In this document: positions 47,081 to 59,414 of the stretch, piece after piece
Numbering within the stretch: the stretch's first letter is position 1
Layout of the letters: every line of letters starts with the position of its first letter
Assembly: GCA_033063855.1 (NCBI GenBank)
Contig: CP093830.1
Coordinates: 16,306,854 to 16,370,853 of the forward strand
DNA from: Smittia aterrima
Lineage: Eukaryota; Arthropoda; Insecta; Diptera; Chironomidae
DNA: 64,000 nucleotides
Direction: 5' to 3'
Notes under the pieces: generated by a model
What the model was told of the DNA's origin: nothing
Databases searched by the model: none
Seen by the model: only the letters and a program-made list of their open reading frames with translations
Made by a program: the position numbers and the translations under genes

Positions 47081-49509
47081 CTAACTGGTTTGTGAATCCT
47101 GTTGTGGAGTTCGATCCAAATTCTTTATTATCGATGACGCTGGTGACTGAAGAACTTTACGAGATAATCGCATCAATCCACTGACAGGATCTCGACCGAA
47201 ATACTTGACTGGAATTTCTTGTCCAACTTCGAGACCAAGCGCTGAAGGATGTGCAACTTTTCTTTGATCTAACTGTGAGTTGTGTAAAAGCGTAGGAGGC
47301 ATAGATGGATAAAGTGTGACCATTACTCCGATTTCACGAAGCTCTACAATCCTAGCAGTGTAGATCCCTCCAAAGTCCAAATCTGGCACTTTGTCTTTAG
47401 CTAAAAGAGTATCAATCATATCTTTGGCCTCTTCCATTGCTGATTTTGATGGAGCAAAGAGCTCTAATGTAGCTTCGTCCATTTGATTAATTTGAACGCC
47501 AGTCTCAAGGAAAATTTGCTTCACGTTGACGCCTCCAGGTCCAATGATTTTCTGTCTTTTTGCTCCATCGATTATCATTGTTTCATTGACCGGCCACGAA
47601 TCTTTTTCTATCCTTGGTGCCGAAATGTGTTCGTTCATGATGTCTAGAATTTTCATTCTCGCTTCAGTAGCTTTCGCCAGGGATTCAAATACAATTTTAA
47701 GAGGTAGACCAGGAATTTTAATGTCGGTCTGAATAGATGTAACTCCTTTTTTTGTTCCAGCTACTTTCATGTCCATGTCACCCATGTAATCCTCAATTCC
47801 GAGCTGATCAGTCAATATTCTATAATCTTCAATGTGTTTAGTGTCGTCATTTTCATATTTCGTTATTAGACCCATTGCAACGCCAGCAGCTGGCGATGAG
47901 ATAGGAACTCCAGCATCCATCAAAGCCATTGATCCAGCACAAACTGTCGCCATTGAGCTCGATCCATTTGATTCGAGAACTTCTGAATTGAGACGAATTG
48001 TAAACGGATAATTTGGCGGGATAATTGGAACTAATCCTTTCTCAGCCAGAGCTCCATGACCAAGCTCTCGACGATTCACTAATCCAATTCGTCCGATTTC
48101 TCCAGTTGCGTACGGTGGAAACTCGTAATGAAGGAAAAAGTTTTTCTCCTTTACTCCACTGTCAAGAGCAGCTAAGGAGTCTAACTTAATCGCACTTGAT
48201 TTTGAGTCTAACGTAACTGAACAAAGAACTTGAGTTTGACCACGTGTGTAAAGTGATGATCCGTGGAGTGGATTGTAGAGGTCGACTCGACATTTAATGT
48301 TTCTTAGATCTTCGAAATTTCTTCCATCGCATCGCAGGTTGTCTTCAAAAATTTTTGCTCTGAACACTGCAATCACATTTTTATTAAATGATTCGCTAAT
48401 CTGATTGACGTCATGATCAGGATAACTGGACCAGATTGTGTCGACAACTTCTTGTCGCAATGCATTTATTGCATTGTCTCGACTCATCTTATCATGATTT
48501 GAGTCACGAAATATTTCACGTATTCGCATCGAGCTCATTGTTATTATGGCTTCACCAATCTCACTTGTCAGCTCCAATTTCTTTCCCAATTCAATTTGTG
48601 GAGCTCGCTTGGGCTTGAGATGCTTCATGGCCTTACGCATTCTTTCAATCTGCTCGATGATCAGTTGTGCCTCACGAGTACCGTGTTTGATTGCTTTCTG
48701 TAAGTCTTGGATTAACACTACGTTTCCTCGACCTTCAAGCATTACGACGAGATTTTGTTTGGTTGCTGCTACAACTAAGTCAAGCGGCGATTGCTGAAGT
48801 TCTTTCCTGGTCGGATTTGTTATCACTTCACCTTCATTTTTGTTCAATCCAACTCTTACAGCTCCAATCGGTCCATTCCAAGGAATGTCACTGAAGTGAA
48901 TAGCTGCAGATGCTGCGTTGATTGCATCGACATCGGGTTTGTTTATTGAATCAATCGAGAGTACATTACAGACGAGTTGTGTATCGCAGCGAAATTCTTT
49001 TGGAAAAAGCGGTCGCACTGAACGATCAACTAATCTTGCGGAGAGGATTTCTTGTTCCGATGTTCCTAAAATCAAAGATTATAGTAATTCATACCTAACA
49101 AAATAGAAATATCACGTACCAAGTTCTCTTCTCATAAAATTTGTAGGAATTCTTCCAGCCGCTGCTGACTTTAACCTATAATCCACAGAAAGAGGTAGAA
49201 ATGAAGCTGTTGCTGACTGTTTCTGCTTTGCTATAGCAGTGCACATAACTGAAGTGTCTCCATTCTTTACAACCGAGCATCCATCGGCGAATTTTGCAAG
49301 TTCTCCAGTGCTGATTGTAATTTTTCTTCTGTTTTTGATGAAAATAAATTCAAAATCACGAAATCTTTGTTCAATTGACTTTAAGAAGCAATTTTTGACT
49401 CGTACCCATTACTAAACACGACTTCGGAGCTAGGAGCTTCACTTGCGATGCTGAACCACCTGTGATTTAATTTAAAAACTCGCGACGTCGCGACGATGTT
49501 CCAAAGCAT
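47081..49509 (-). CDS. PNPase: Mitochondrial polyribonucleotide nucleotidyltransferase (PNPase)
   Basis: Three exons, 49406-49509, 49120-49328 and 47081-49065; 765 aa. The basic N-terminus MLWNIVATSRVFKLNHRWFS looks like a mitochondrial targeting peptide. Two RNase PH cores follow (first: ITISTGELAKFADGC, GDTSVMCTAIAKQ, SARLVDRSVRPLFP; second: DNLRCDGRNFEDLRNIKC, LYTRGQTQVLCSVTLD, EVLESNGSSSMATVCAGSMALMDAGVP), the second carrying the phosphorolytic site. A KH domain has IIGPGGVNVKQ, and the C-terminal S1 domain reads GGIYTARIVELREIGVMV. The enzyme degrades RNA with phosphate and aids RNA handling in mitochondria. The alpha-tubulin promoter lies directly downstream. Confidence 0.96.
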
Positions 49510-49764
49510 GTTGGTTTTTTTTTCTATAAACAAAAATCAGCTGTGATCGCTGCCAAGGTGACCAAACATTAAATTCAAAAATGTTCGTTGGTTTATCTTT
49601 TTCTTTATAAAATGATTTGCATAATTATCCAAAGATCTTTCTAAATCTAACATAATATTTTACCCTGGATAATTATTTGGTCAAGTTATTGTCGCAAAAT
49701 TGGCGGACACTAAAATCTTTAAAAAATTCAAAATTCTTATCACATTTGTCGATTAAAAATTTGG

Positions 49765-49955
49765 CTAAGTTGCAGTAATCTTTTGTATGGAAATTTGGGA
49801 TTGTGCATTGCTCGATGACGCTTCCATAAAATCGTAATTATTTGGTTCACCTATCAATTGAAATTTTCGATCATTTGAGTTAACTTCGTTTGACAATTTT
49901 GAAGATAATTCCATCGCATTTCCATCTTCACTGACGATCTTGTAATTTTCGCGAG
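49765..49955 (-). other. Candidate alternative last exon of the MFSD6-type transporter
   Basis: A 62-codon open frame ends at a TAG (49765-49767). Its acceptor is TTTTTTAG before 49955. A strong donor, G|GTAAGAA, lies inside the main last exon at 50549/50548. Joining the two restores the frame exactly (TAT-G/CT) and replaces the last ~41 residues by YARENYKIVSEDGNAMELSS and so on, giving a 629-aa form. No other gene nearby could use it in phase on this strand. Confidence 0.6.
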
Positions 49956-50426
49956 CTAAAAAAATAAAATAGATTACGTATAATAGAAAACGTTATCTAA
50001 TCTAAAAGCAGTGCTCATCAACTGTTAGAAGTTAATTTTAAATCATTCAACATGGGGAAACCAACACGTTTGCTTTATTACTTTTTGTCTACGTTATTTC
50101 AACTAAGAACATGCGAAAAGTTAATGTTAGTCACAGACATTTTTGTAAATCATTCAAGTAGCTTCATTTGCTTGCACAATACTTTGTTACATTTCTTATC
50201 GCTATATGTACTACTTGAGAATTTAAAATAATCTTTTTTATCTGTCGCGGATACAAACCAATTGAAGCTTTTATTTAAACGTCTTTATTGGGCAAAGTCT
50301 TGGGAAAACCTAATCTACGCGATCTTATCAAACTAATGAAGTTCCAGACTTAAAAAAATGTTTTTAAAATTATGCTAATCGTTGGATGAATTAATACCTC
50401 GGTTTTAGTCACCACAGCCACCAATG

Positions 50427-52364
50427 TTATAGAGTTTGCTTCAATGCAATGTCCTTAACTCCATTATTTAGAGTTTCATCGTCATTCGATACTTCAAAGG
50501 GTTCCCTAGCATTCGTTTTATCTTCATCAAGATCACTCGAATTCTTACCATAGGGGCTGCTGCATTTTGTTATTAAAAATTGAACAAAGACGTGAAGGAG
50601 GCAGCAGAAGAAAGCAGCATAGGAGAAATATCTGAACGTTTGAGCTCCTCTAAATTCTGCTATCATTTTTCCACCGACGTAACTTCCAATTGAAACTCCA
50701 ATTCCTTCGAAGATAGCCTGAACAAACCCTTGAATCGTGGCTTCAGTTCCAGGAGGTGCAATCATATTAGCGTAAGTGGCCATCGCGCTGTAGAACAATC
50801 CCACCGTGATACCATTGAGAATCTCAATTGGCAGCACCCACCAGGGGTTACTTAATAAAGAATAACAGAAGAATCGTACGCCGTAAGCAAACAGTATTAA
50901 ACTCATTGTTTGCACATGACCGATGGCTTTGATCACTTTTCCTGATAAGAAGAACATTGGAACTTCGCCGACTATGCATTGAATGAACATGACCAGTCCT
51001 TGCAGAGTTTTTGAAAACGCGTCGTCGCAGCTGTTTTCGATAGTGAGATCTTCAAGATACCAATAAAGGAAATTCCAGATCATCGCACAGAATAATCCCG
51101 AGACAATGCACCACAAGAAGAATACAACGGCTCGAAATGATCCGAACAGCTGAAGAAGCTCTCTCCATCTAAATGTTGGCTCATGTACTTGTCTGTAATT
51201 AAGTCTATACGAGGCGAACAAGTCAAGAACGATGAAGATGCCCTGATGAAATAACGTCATAACTATTTAGAGATAAGGTAGTGAACTTTATCGAGCTTAC
51301 CATGATATAGAATCCAATTTTGTAATTTTTGGAGTTAGGGTCGGTTGAGAGATAATCAATCAAGAATGATGCTACTAATCCGACAGATCCCCATCCAATT
51401 GAACCCCAAACTCTTTGATGTCCGAAAGTTGTTTTATGGTTTGTAATTACTGTAAAGCAAATTGCGTCTGCTATCGATACGACGATGGCCATTCCAGCCC
51501 AGCTCAACGCTAGCAGCACAAAGAAGATCACAAAATTATATGATCTGCTGACGTCTTTTTCATCCGTTGTCGAAATCAGTTCCATGACGAAATCAGAATC
51601 ACATGTTGCACTACAATTCATTTTTGTCCATGATGAGACATTCTGTGTGTGATCGTCTTCTAAAGCTGGACAGTACCAATCAAGTGATTTACCATCGAGC
51701 GTTGCGTGATCTGCTGTCATGTAATAACAGGAATCGTTGCTACTGTAGTAAATTTGACCTTGGCCCAAGTTTACAGTTATTGACAAGTCGAGATGAGTTC
51801 TACTCATATCGCAAATTTCACTTGTCGTTACTCCAGTTACATTCCAATTTTTACACTCTTCCTCTTGCCAGCCTGTTCCAGTTTTACAAGTCATTTTGCA
51901 TTTGAAGGTTTGCGTTGTATTGGTGTTACTCAATTTGTCCGTTGTGCAAGTATCAGGAGCTTGTTTATGAGCGTTACAGAAGGCAACTTTAATATTATTC
52001 TCTTGACAAAATAACATTCCGTCAGCTGGAACTTTAGGTATAGCCCAAATACAGCAAAACGCAACAAGCGTGACAGCTTGCGACAGCAAAAAAACTAACT
52101 TATGTCTGCGATAAGCGTCGGCAAACGCTCCAACGATAGGCTTAGCAAACAACCCAACGATAGGGAGAATGGCGTACATAAATCCCACAAGTTCGACAGA
52201 ATATCCAAGGTTTCTGGCTATGAGCGGAATGAATGGAATCACCGGCGCTGTGGCTAAATTAAAATTGTTAGTGTTGTCTTTTACAGGGATCTTAATTAAG
52301 AATTGTCCTCACCTGCATTGAATAGAAAGTAATGCGCCTTCATCGGAAACAGTTCCCCAAACAT
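50427..52364 (-). CDS. Major facilitator superfamily transporter, MFSD6 type
   Basis: Three exons, 52313-52364, 51301-52253 and 50427-51242; 606 aa. It starts MFGELFPMKAHYFLFNAATA, the conserved MFSD6 N-terminus. It continues with FIPLIARNLGYSVELVGFMY, PIVGAFADAYRRHK (the MFS loop 2-3 motif) and a large Cys-rich extracellular loop of about 150 residues with several N-glycosylation sequons. Later motifs include TFGHQRVWGSIGWGSVGLV, FFLSGKVIKAIGHV and EILNGITVGLFYSAMATYANMIAPPGTEATIQG. About twelve membrane helices are predicted. MFSD6 proteins are membrane carriers of unsettled substrate. A donor in the last exon allows an alternative C-terminus. Confidence 0.92.
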
Positions 52365-52590
52365 TTTAAATAGCACGATTCTTCTTATTTAGAAACTAAA
52401 CTAAATTAAAAATACATTGCTCTCTCCACTGAAAGCAAACAAATCTAAATAAGAATTCCGAAAAGTTAGTAAAGTTTTCATTGCTTAAAAGCGCTGGACA
52501 ATTCTTCAATGCCGACACAAGTTTTTATATAAACAAGGATTTTATTAATTAAGATTCATTTCGACATGAGGAATTAAGCTTTGACAGTTC

Positions 52591-52914
52591 AGACTAATTC
52601 TTAAAGGTTGTCCTCGTCGAAGAGATCATCAAAATCTAAAAAAAGAGAAAAATTGTCAAGTTAGTTTAAATTGTTTCTTGATTAATCAGGATTTAGGTCA
52701 ATGAACTTAATTGATCTTACCATTGAAGAAATCTGCATGAACGTCTTTTTCTGATGCAGCTAAGTCCAGCATTATACCAGAGTTTGCAGTCTAAGGAATT
52801 TGAAAAATATTTTAAGCTACAGTTCTTATCAAATGAGTTTAAAAGGTTTCTTGAACTTACATCGTCAATGTCAACTCCTTCTGGGAACATTTCGTCTGCT
52901 ACGAGAGGCTTCAT
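52591..52914 (-). CDS. CSN9: COP9 signalosome subunit 9 (CSN9/CSNAP)
   Basis: Three tiny exons, 52861-52914, 52721-52790 and 52591-52625; 52 aa. MKPLVADEMFPEGVDIDD, then GIMLDLAASEKDVHADFFND and FDDLFDEDNL, matches human CSNAP/MYEOV2 along its length, including the C-terminal phenylalanine/aspartate-rich tail that contacts the complex. It is a small acidic non-core subunit of the COP9 signalosome, which removes NEDD8 from cullins. The gene is invisible as a long open frame. It lies 227 bp upstream of the MFSD6 start on the same strand and is divergent to Dp. Confidence 0.93.
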
Positions 52915-53446
52915 TATTTCTCTATAACTGGAAATTCGGGATTGTTTATTTGTTGAAAATTTGTTCAGCGGCGATGACAGAAAAATAATCTTCAGCACTC
53001 CTCGTCGAGATGTTTCGCAAATTATTTTGAATGAAGATTTCTAACGAAGCAGCCTTGAAGTTTAATTTACTCTGAACTAACTCAGTCTTTGTAACCAAAA
53101 AAGAGATTTAAAAAATTATTAGAAAAGAATTACATTTTTTGGCGATTAACTTTGATCTGTTGCAATTTAAAATAAAAAAGACTTCGATTCTATATTGTCG
53201 GATCGACATATCCCAGTTTAAAGTCTTTATTGATTAGAGAATATTTTATTAAATTAATCAAGTTAACTTCTTTTTGAAAAATATTTGAATTTCGTAGTTC
53301 GAAAAAGTCACTTTTCCTGTGAGCCGAAGTTAAAAAACGGCAACTGTAGCTTTCGGTAAATTTTAGGAGAGTATAGCGAGCAATAGTGAAAAAATAAGAA
53401 AAATTCTCGTTTTTGTGTACTTTAAATTGCTGGAAAAAGTTTGAAA
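52915..53446. promoter_or_regulatory. Divergent upstream region of CSN9 and Dp
   Basis: 532 bp between two divergent ATGs. AT-rich, without a clear TATA box for either gene; a 114-codon frame on the minus strand (53190-53534) overlaps the Dp first exon and looks spurious. Confidence 0.4.
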
Positions 53447-55737
53447 ATGGCCAGTCAGGCTCCTCGATACGTTCTCGTTGAGGATATCCATGGTAAGCAA
53501 TGAGGTTGGAGCTGAAATATCGAGATATTTGCAAAGCGCTTTTGCGAGGGAATTTTCTTAATTTTTACACCCGCACCTTAAAGCCACTTAATTGACTTAT
53601 TCTCATCACACCGAACACGTCTAAGCCGTCAGCAGATAATTGATGAAATGTATAGTCAGTTTAAGAGCGATTTTCTTGAAAAGATCATCGATTTTTCGAT
53701 TCCGTAAAAATTCTTTGGATTCGCGCGGATCATCAAAAAAAACGCGAAATAATTTTTTTTTCCAATTTTCCGACTCACATGTGCTTTTTCCGCTTTTTGT
53801 CGCGTATGCAATTGAATTTTCCTTCAGGATCTGTTTTCCAACTTCGTTAGACGTTAAGCAATCAATCTGGGTACTACAGTTTTCTTAAAGTGTTCTAAGT
53901 TTCAAGTAATATCAGATCGAAAAGTCTCTTCGCTCGACGTCAAAATGCCGAAAAAAATGTCTGCGCTTTGAAGGGGAAAAATAAAAAATATTTTGTGCAT
54001 TTGATGCGATAAGCGACCCACTGTGATATATTTTCAAGGTCTCCAGCATCGCACGTATTAGGGATCGCGCCCACATTTGCCTTGTCTTCAAAATTAGTCA
54101 TTAACCAAAAATTCCTCAATAAATTCTTTTAAAGGCAAGAAACAGTTGATCGCTGCACAGCCATCACAAATCATCAAGAAAGAAAGCTACACATCTCCAC
54201 AGGTGAGTTCAAACAAGCTACTCTAAAGGATCATTCTACAAGAGCCTTTTTTGTTTACAGACATTCGCTCAACCGGACTCACAGTTTGTGTTTCAAACGG
54301 TACAATCCCCAGCTCAGACGGTAAAGTCCAGTGTTTACAACAATTCTTACATCGTAGGTCATTGAAACAAAGCATGAATCAGTGTTATTAATCCTTATTT
54401 CATTTGACAGAAAATCGAGAAAATTGAAGGGTCTCGCGGCGCCATGCAACGAGGATCTTCATCATACAAAAGCTCCACGCCACGGAGAAGGCAAGTGTAA
54501 CTTTTTCACATTGATAAAATTAAATTACTAATGCAAATATTTGCAGTATGCCATCAACCACAGTCACCTCACAATCCCATAACTATTCACATCAATCCAC
54601 ATCATCCGCATCACCATCCCCATCGTACAAAAAATCCGACAAGAAGCGTAATGAGAAACCAGGCAAGGGTTTGCGTCATTTCTCAATGCGCGTTTGTCAA
54701 AAAGTGAAAGAAAAGGGTGTCACATCTTACAACGAGGTTGCTGATGAATTGGTTGCTGAAGAGTCGGACGACGCAGGAGCTTCTGCAAATGGAAGTGGCT
54801 CATACGACCAGAAAAACATTCGACGCCGCGTGTACGATGCTCTCAACGTTCTCATGGCCATGAACATTATCTCGAAGGAGAAGAAAGAGATCAAGTGGAT
54901 TGGGTTGCCGACTTCGTCAGCTCAGGAAAGTGAAGAAATTGAACTGCAAAATCAACAAGCGCGTAAGCGAATCGAAGAGAAGCAGCAACAATTGCGCGAG
55001 CTTGTTCTAAGGGTGAGTTCATTGACTTTATCATTAGACAGCCTCAAAATGTTTATTTTAATCTACAGCACGTATCATTCAAAAGTCTCATTGAGCGAAA
55101 CAAAGATCTCGAGAAGCGTGGCATCTATCCATCCGCCAGCTCAGCTGTACAATTGCCATTCATGGTCATCAACACAAACAAGAAAACTCACATCGACTGC
55201 AACATCTCCAATGACAAGTAAAATTAAACTTTGCAAGGTTTCGATGACATTTTCTGAAACAATTTCCTTTCTCCCATTAGACGAGAATACTTGCTGAAGT
55301 TCGACGACAAATTCGAGGTTCAAGATGACTTTGAGGTTCTAAAACGAATGGGATTGTTGTTGGGTAACTTTATCACCATATTTCATACCAATAAGATTTT
55401 TTAATTTATAAAACTTATTCAGGCATGGACAAAGGCGATACATCACCAGCAGATATTGAAAAGCTCAAGAAGCTCGTTCCGAAGTCTTATCAAAAATACA
55501 TTGAGAGTAAGTGACTAAACCTTTAAGATTAATTGAATCGAACGCTGATTGAAACTTTTGGCAGTGTATGGCAACGGATATTTGACTGAAAATCATCACG
55601 AGAACGATCTAATCGAAGAAGATTGGTCAATGATGGATCAGAGCCAGAGCAGCTACTCGCAGGATTCGACGCGTTACGAAAGCCTGGACCATGAATACAT
55701 CGAGGAAGACACAATAGGATCTGAAGATGGCATTTAA
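53447..55737 (+). CDS. Dp: Transcription factor Dp (E2F dimerisation partner)
   Basis: Nine coding exons: 53447-53492, 54135-54202, 54261-54320, 54411-54490, 54547-55012, 55069-55217, 55281-55363, 55423-55506, 55565-55737; 402 aa. The winged-helix DNA-binding domain is clear (GKGLRHFSMRVCQKVKEKG ... QKNIRRRVYDALNVLMAMN ... EIKWIGLP), followed by the DEF-box coiled coil (RKRIEEKQQQLRELVLRHVS) and the Dp marked-box region (LPFMVINTNKKTHIDCNIS, EYLLKFDDKFEVQDDFEVLK). It dimerises with E2F to control S-phase genes. The intron after 54490 begins GC rather than GT. The first exon (MASQAPRYVLVEDIHG) is chosen for its good frame and donor, and is less certain. Confidence 0.92.
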
Positions 55738-56869
55738 TGGTGTTCATCTAAAGACTATTTGCTGCAACTCTTATCCTCCACCTCCTCACACACACAAAAA
55801 CAAAAAACAACATCAAGGAACTAAGTAAGCCCGAGAGGTTTTCTTGTGGGAAAATGAAGATTAAATAAGAAGTTTAAACAATAATTTAAATGCACCGAGA
55901 TAAAGTACATTTTTTAGCGATTTTTCTTTTCTTTTCCAATTATACAATTTAAAAGTTTCAAAGGATCTTAGTGCTGCGGGCTGTTTGAGAGAATCGCTAA
56001 GTGTGTTAGAATCGGAAGCGAGAACTTCTTGCTCGATTGAATGAGGAGACATAAGCTTTCCTTCGGTTAAGTATCTTGCTCGCTTTATTCAATGAAAAAT
56101 TCGGTGGACATTCGAATAGAAAATTTTGAAAGGAAAATTGTATTTAGATGAAAAAAAAATTGGCATTAACAAAAAACAAAACATTGGAGTACTTTAAAAT
56201 TTATCACAAAGAAATTGTCGCGAAGAAAATTTACAAAGAGGTGTGGAAAAAAGATCCGTCGTCTTCGCCTCCGTCTCTCGATTAAGTGAAGGAAGGAGAT
56301 GAGAATTACTTTTAAAGCTCTTAGCTAAGACTACAAACTGAGAAAAGTAAAATGTCAAATTGTAATTTTTGATTTTTTAAATGTTAATTTAAAACTGAAA
56401 GATTAATAAACTCAATGAAATACAAGAATTAGTTTTTCCTAATTTTCTCTTAAGATCAAAAAATTTTTCCAACGAAAGAAAACATCAACTGCTGATTTTA
56501 TTTCCCCTTGTTTACTTTTTCTTTGGCGGGAAGCAGAAAAAAGAAGTTGAGAACGAATTAGGATTATTCAAAATACGCTTTACGTAGAATATTCATTGAA
56601 AACTTACTATAGGAAAAAGTTGGTTGGTGTTGGGAAAATGGGGTTTTCTTTTGAATCAATATTTCTTGATGCCGTCAAGCAACCAAATTTTTTTCCGCAA
56701 TCAAAATTAATAATATCGGCTAAATTAATCAATTCTCTATTTTTTCACACTTTCCGACTTTAACTGTTGAAAGGTTCCATTCTGAAAACAAGCCGGTGTC
56801 AAACACAAATACATTTTCTGTCAGAATAATTTCAAAAAAAATCGCAATTTAAAATAATTAAGAAGCAAA
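55738..56869. other. Dp 3' UTR and intergenic sequence
   Basis: AT-rich; hexamers such as AATAAA near 56405 suggest a long Dp 3' UTR. No coding exon was recognised. The right end must carry the promoter of the next F-box gene. Confidence 0.5.
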
Positions 56870-58744
56870 ATGGAACAAGTAACTCAATTGCAGGATCTGC
56901 CAGACGAGATCTTGTCGAAAGTGTTCGAGTGTCTTGACAATGAAGACTTATTAAATTCAACGCTTGTTTGCAAAAGGTAAATTTTTTGTTTTTGTTTGTT
57001 CTCTTTTGTTCGAATTTGCTTTTTACCTTCTTTAGATGGAACGAAATCATTGGTAACAGCTCTGTGATCATGGAGAAGTTACCAATGTTTCTAAACGGAC
57101 GTAGTTGGAATGTAGTCAATCGGAAAGCAAATCGTTTCACTCGTAAATATCATACGATTAAAATCAAAAGCAACGAACACTGGAAGAATAAAATGTTGAG
57201 AGCGATGACTAAGCTCGGTTCAGACTTGCGAATACTCGAGCTTGAGGATAGCATGTTTGGAAATGGAGACACAAATAATGTCAACAAATTATTCGCTTCG
57301 TTTGCAAAACTCGAGACACTAAAGCTTTCAAATGTAGACCTTGGCGAAGAATTCAATTTCGAGAGTGCAACCACGCCGCAGAATATCGGTCGCTTGAAGT
57401 CAGTTGTCATACATTTGAGCAGCTGCAAAGTAATTTAAATTAAACACACTGAAAGTGATCTTTATAGATGAATTAAACTTATTTCAGATTTTGAAGTTCA
57501 TGGAAGCAACACAACTGACTTCTTTGAAAATCAGCTCTGTGTACGATTTCGATTTTGACTATTTGTTGCTCGACTTCCTCAGCGGTCAAAAGAATTTAGA
57601 GGAGCTTGCTCTTCGAGATATAGACTTCGATGGCAACAACAATATCAATAAGGAGAAGCTGCAATCAATTCAATTTCCACTCAAAAGGCTTGCTATCATT
57701 GATGAAACTAACTCACTCGGATCCCAAGAAAACTTTTTGATCTTTATGAAAAAGTTTGTTACTTCTCTGGAGGAGTTAGAGATCGGCGGCAGTTTTTCTG
57801 GTTTTCCTGAATCCTTTTACGAGATGATTTTCAAGGAGTTTCTGAAGCTGAAAATGTTGAGCGTTACTATCGACGATGCTCCAAAAGAAAATGCCTTTTA
57901 TCGCAAGCTCCGCCCGAACAATTCTGTTAAAACACTCATCGTTAATGACAAAACAAATCCACCCTTGATACCGATCCAAGGGTTCATTGGAAATCTACCA
58001 TTCGTCAGCACTCTGGTTCTGCAAAGCGAAGATCTTTCGCAAGAACTCATGTTGTTCATCTCTAATAATCTCCGAATGCTCAATAATTTACAAGTCGGAA
58101 GCATTGCTGGAAAATATTTCGATGGAGTTAGCATTCCCAGCTTAAAAACGATCACAATCATGAATCTCGCTTTCATCAAGGCACAAGAGTGGAAGAAAAT
58201 TGTTAGAGCCTTGCCCAACATTGAAGTTTTCAAAGTTAGGTCGTTAAAGGAGGAAAAAGCGTTAAATGACTGGAACTTCAGCATTATCACGAAAGGTTGG
58301 AAACAACTTAATCACGTCAAACTTGGAGATGGATTCGTAGCCATTAAGAAAATCTTCAAACGTTTGCTGCGTTTCTGCATCAACTTGAAAACTTTTGAAA
58401 TCAGTGAAAGTGCATTTAAGCAAATTTATGTAAAGAATGAAATTTTACGCGATTTCAAACGTGAAGGTCTTCGCTTCATTATTCATGCTAATGATGACGA
58501 TTTCAAGTTCGAGGAGTGTTCATTTGGTTTGTGGAAGGACGAATGTTCTCTTGAAGATGATTTCGAGTCGGCTGACGTAGAAATGTTCATGATGGCCGTT
58601 GCTATGGCTGGAGAGCTTGCAGAAGACTCCGACGAAGAAGACAACTTCATATACTTTGATTCTGATGGTGAAATGCAAAACTGGTTCGAGGATCCTTCCG
58701 ACTACTTTGATGATCCTTCGGAATATTTTTTTGATTCAGATTAA
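56870..58744 (+). CDS. F-box and leucine-rich-repeat protein 2, with acidic tail
   Basis: Three exons, 56870-56976, 57036-57429 and 57488-58744; 585 aa. The F-box is at the N-terminus (LQDLPDEILSKVFECLDNED ... LVCKRWNEI, residues 7-40), split by the first intron as in many F-box genes. Irregular LRRs follow (LRILELEDS, LETLKLSNVDL, LTSLKISSVYD, LEELALRDIDF, LKTFEISES). The last ~75 residues are strongly acidic with a short repeat (DPSDYFDDPSEYF). By family it is a substrate receptor of an SCF ubiquitin ligase. A decayed partial copy lies at 61030-61465. Confidence 0.85.
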
Positions 58745-59414
58745 AAGTCTGAACGTAACCAAAGAAGGATCTCCACTGTTAATTGATTACTAAGCTATGT
58801 CAAAGATTCCACATCAACTCATAAGTCTGTTTATTTTTCTAAGATATTTTTCTATGTGAATACGAGCAAGATAAGCTCACGTTACGAAACTGTAAATTCT
58901 TAATAAAAAGCCTTGAAAACTTATCGCTTTGTTCGTTTATGATTGTGCAAGATCACTCGATCGACAAGTCAAGCGGAATTCGTTATTGAACTTTCCCGAC
59001 AGTCAAAACAAAAAATCCGTGCAGCAGCTTCTTTTTGTAGAATAAATAAAATCACTTTATTCTGTTTGATTACATACATTGCTACATTAAATGTTCTTAT
59101 TTTGTGGCTCTATTGCGTGCTTCTTTTTAAATTTTTGGGAATTTAGAAGAACCAGCAGGAAGTTTTATTATTTGTGATATTTAAAAAAAAAATTGCGCAT
59201 TTAGCAGAAAAATATTTTATCACTGCATCAACTTTCTAATTCGAGATTTTCTAAGATTGTTGTTGACGAAAATATAATCATTAGACCAGTACAAGATCAT
59301 AGCACATTGGGAAAAGGGAAAAGACGTCTAATAAGCTTTAACTGTGCTCACAAGAAAAATTTAAAATTACTCATTTTCTGCTCTACGACGTTTGTATTTC
59401 ATATTTTGAAACAT
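58745..59414. other. Convergent 3' intergenic region
   Basis: Holds the 3' ends of the F-box gene and the LAPTM gene. AATAAA near 58900 may serve the F-box gene. No gene was seen. Confidence 0.5.

Noticed and set aside
53190..53534. 114-codon minus-strand frame overlapping the Dp first exon
   Set aside because: No recognisable domain and antisense to a better-supported exon.
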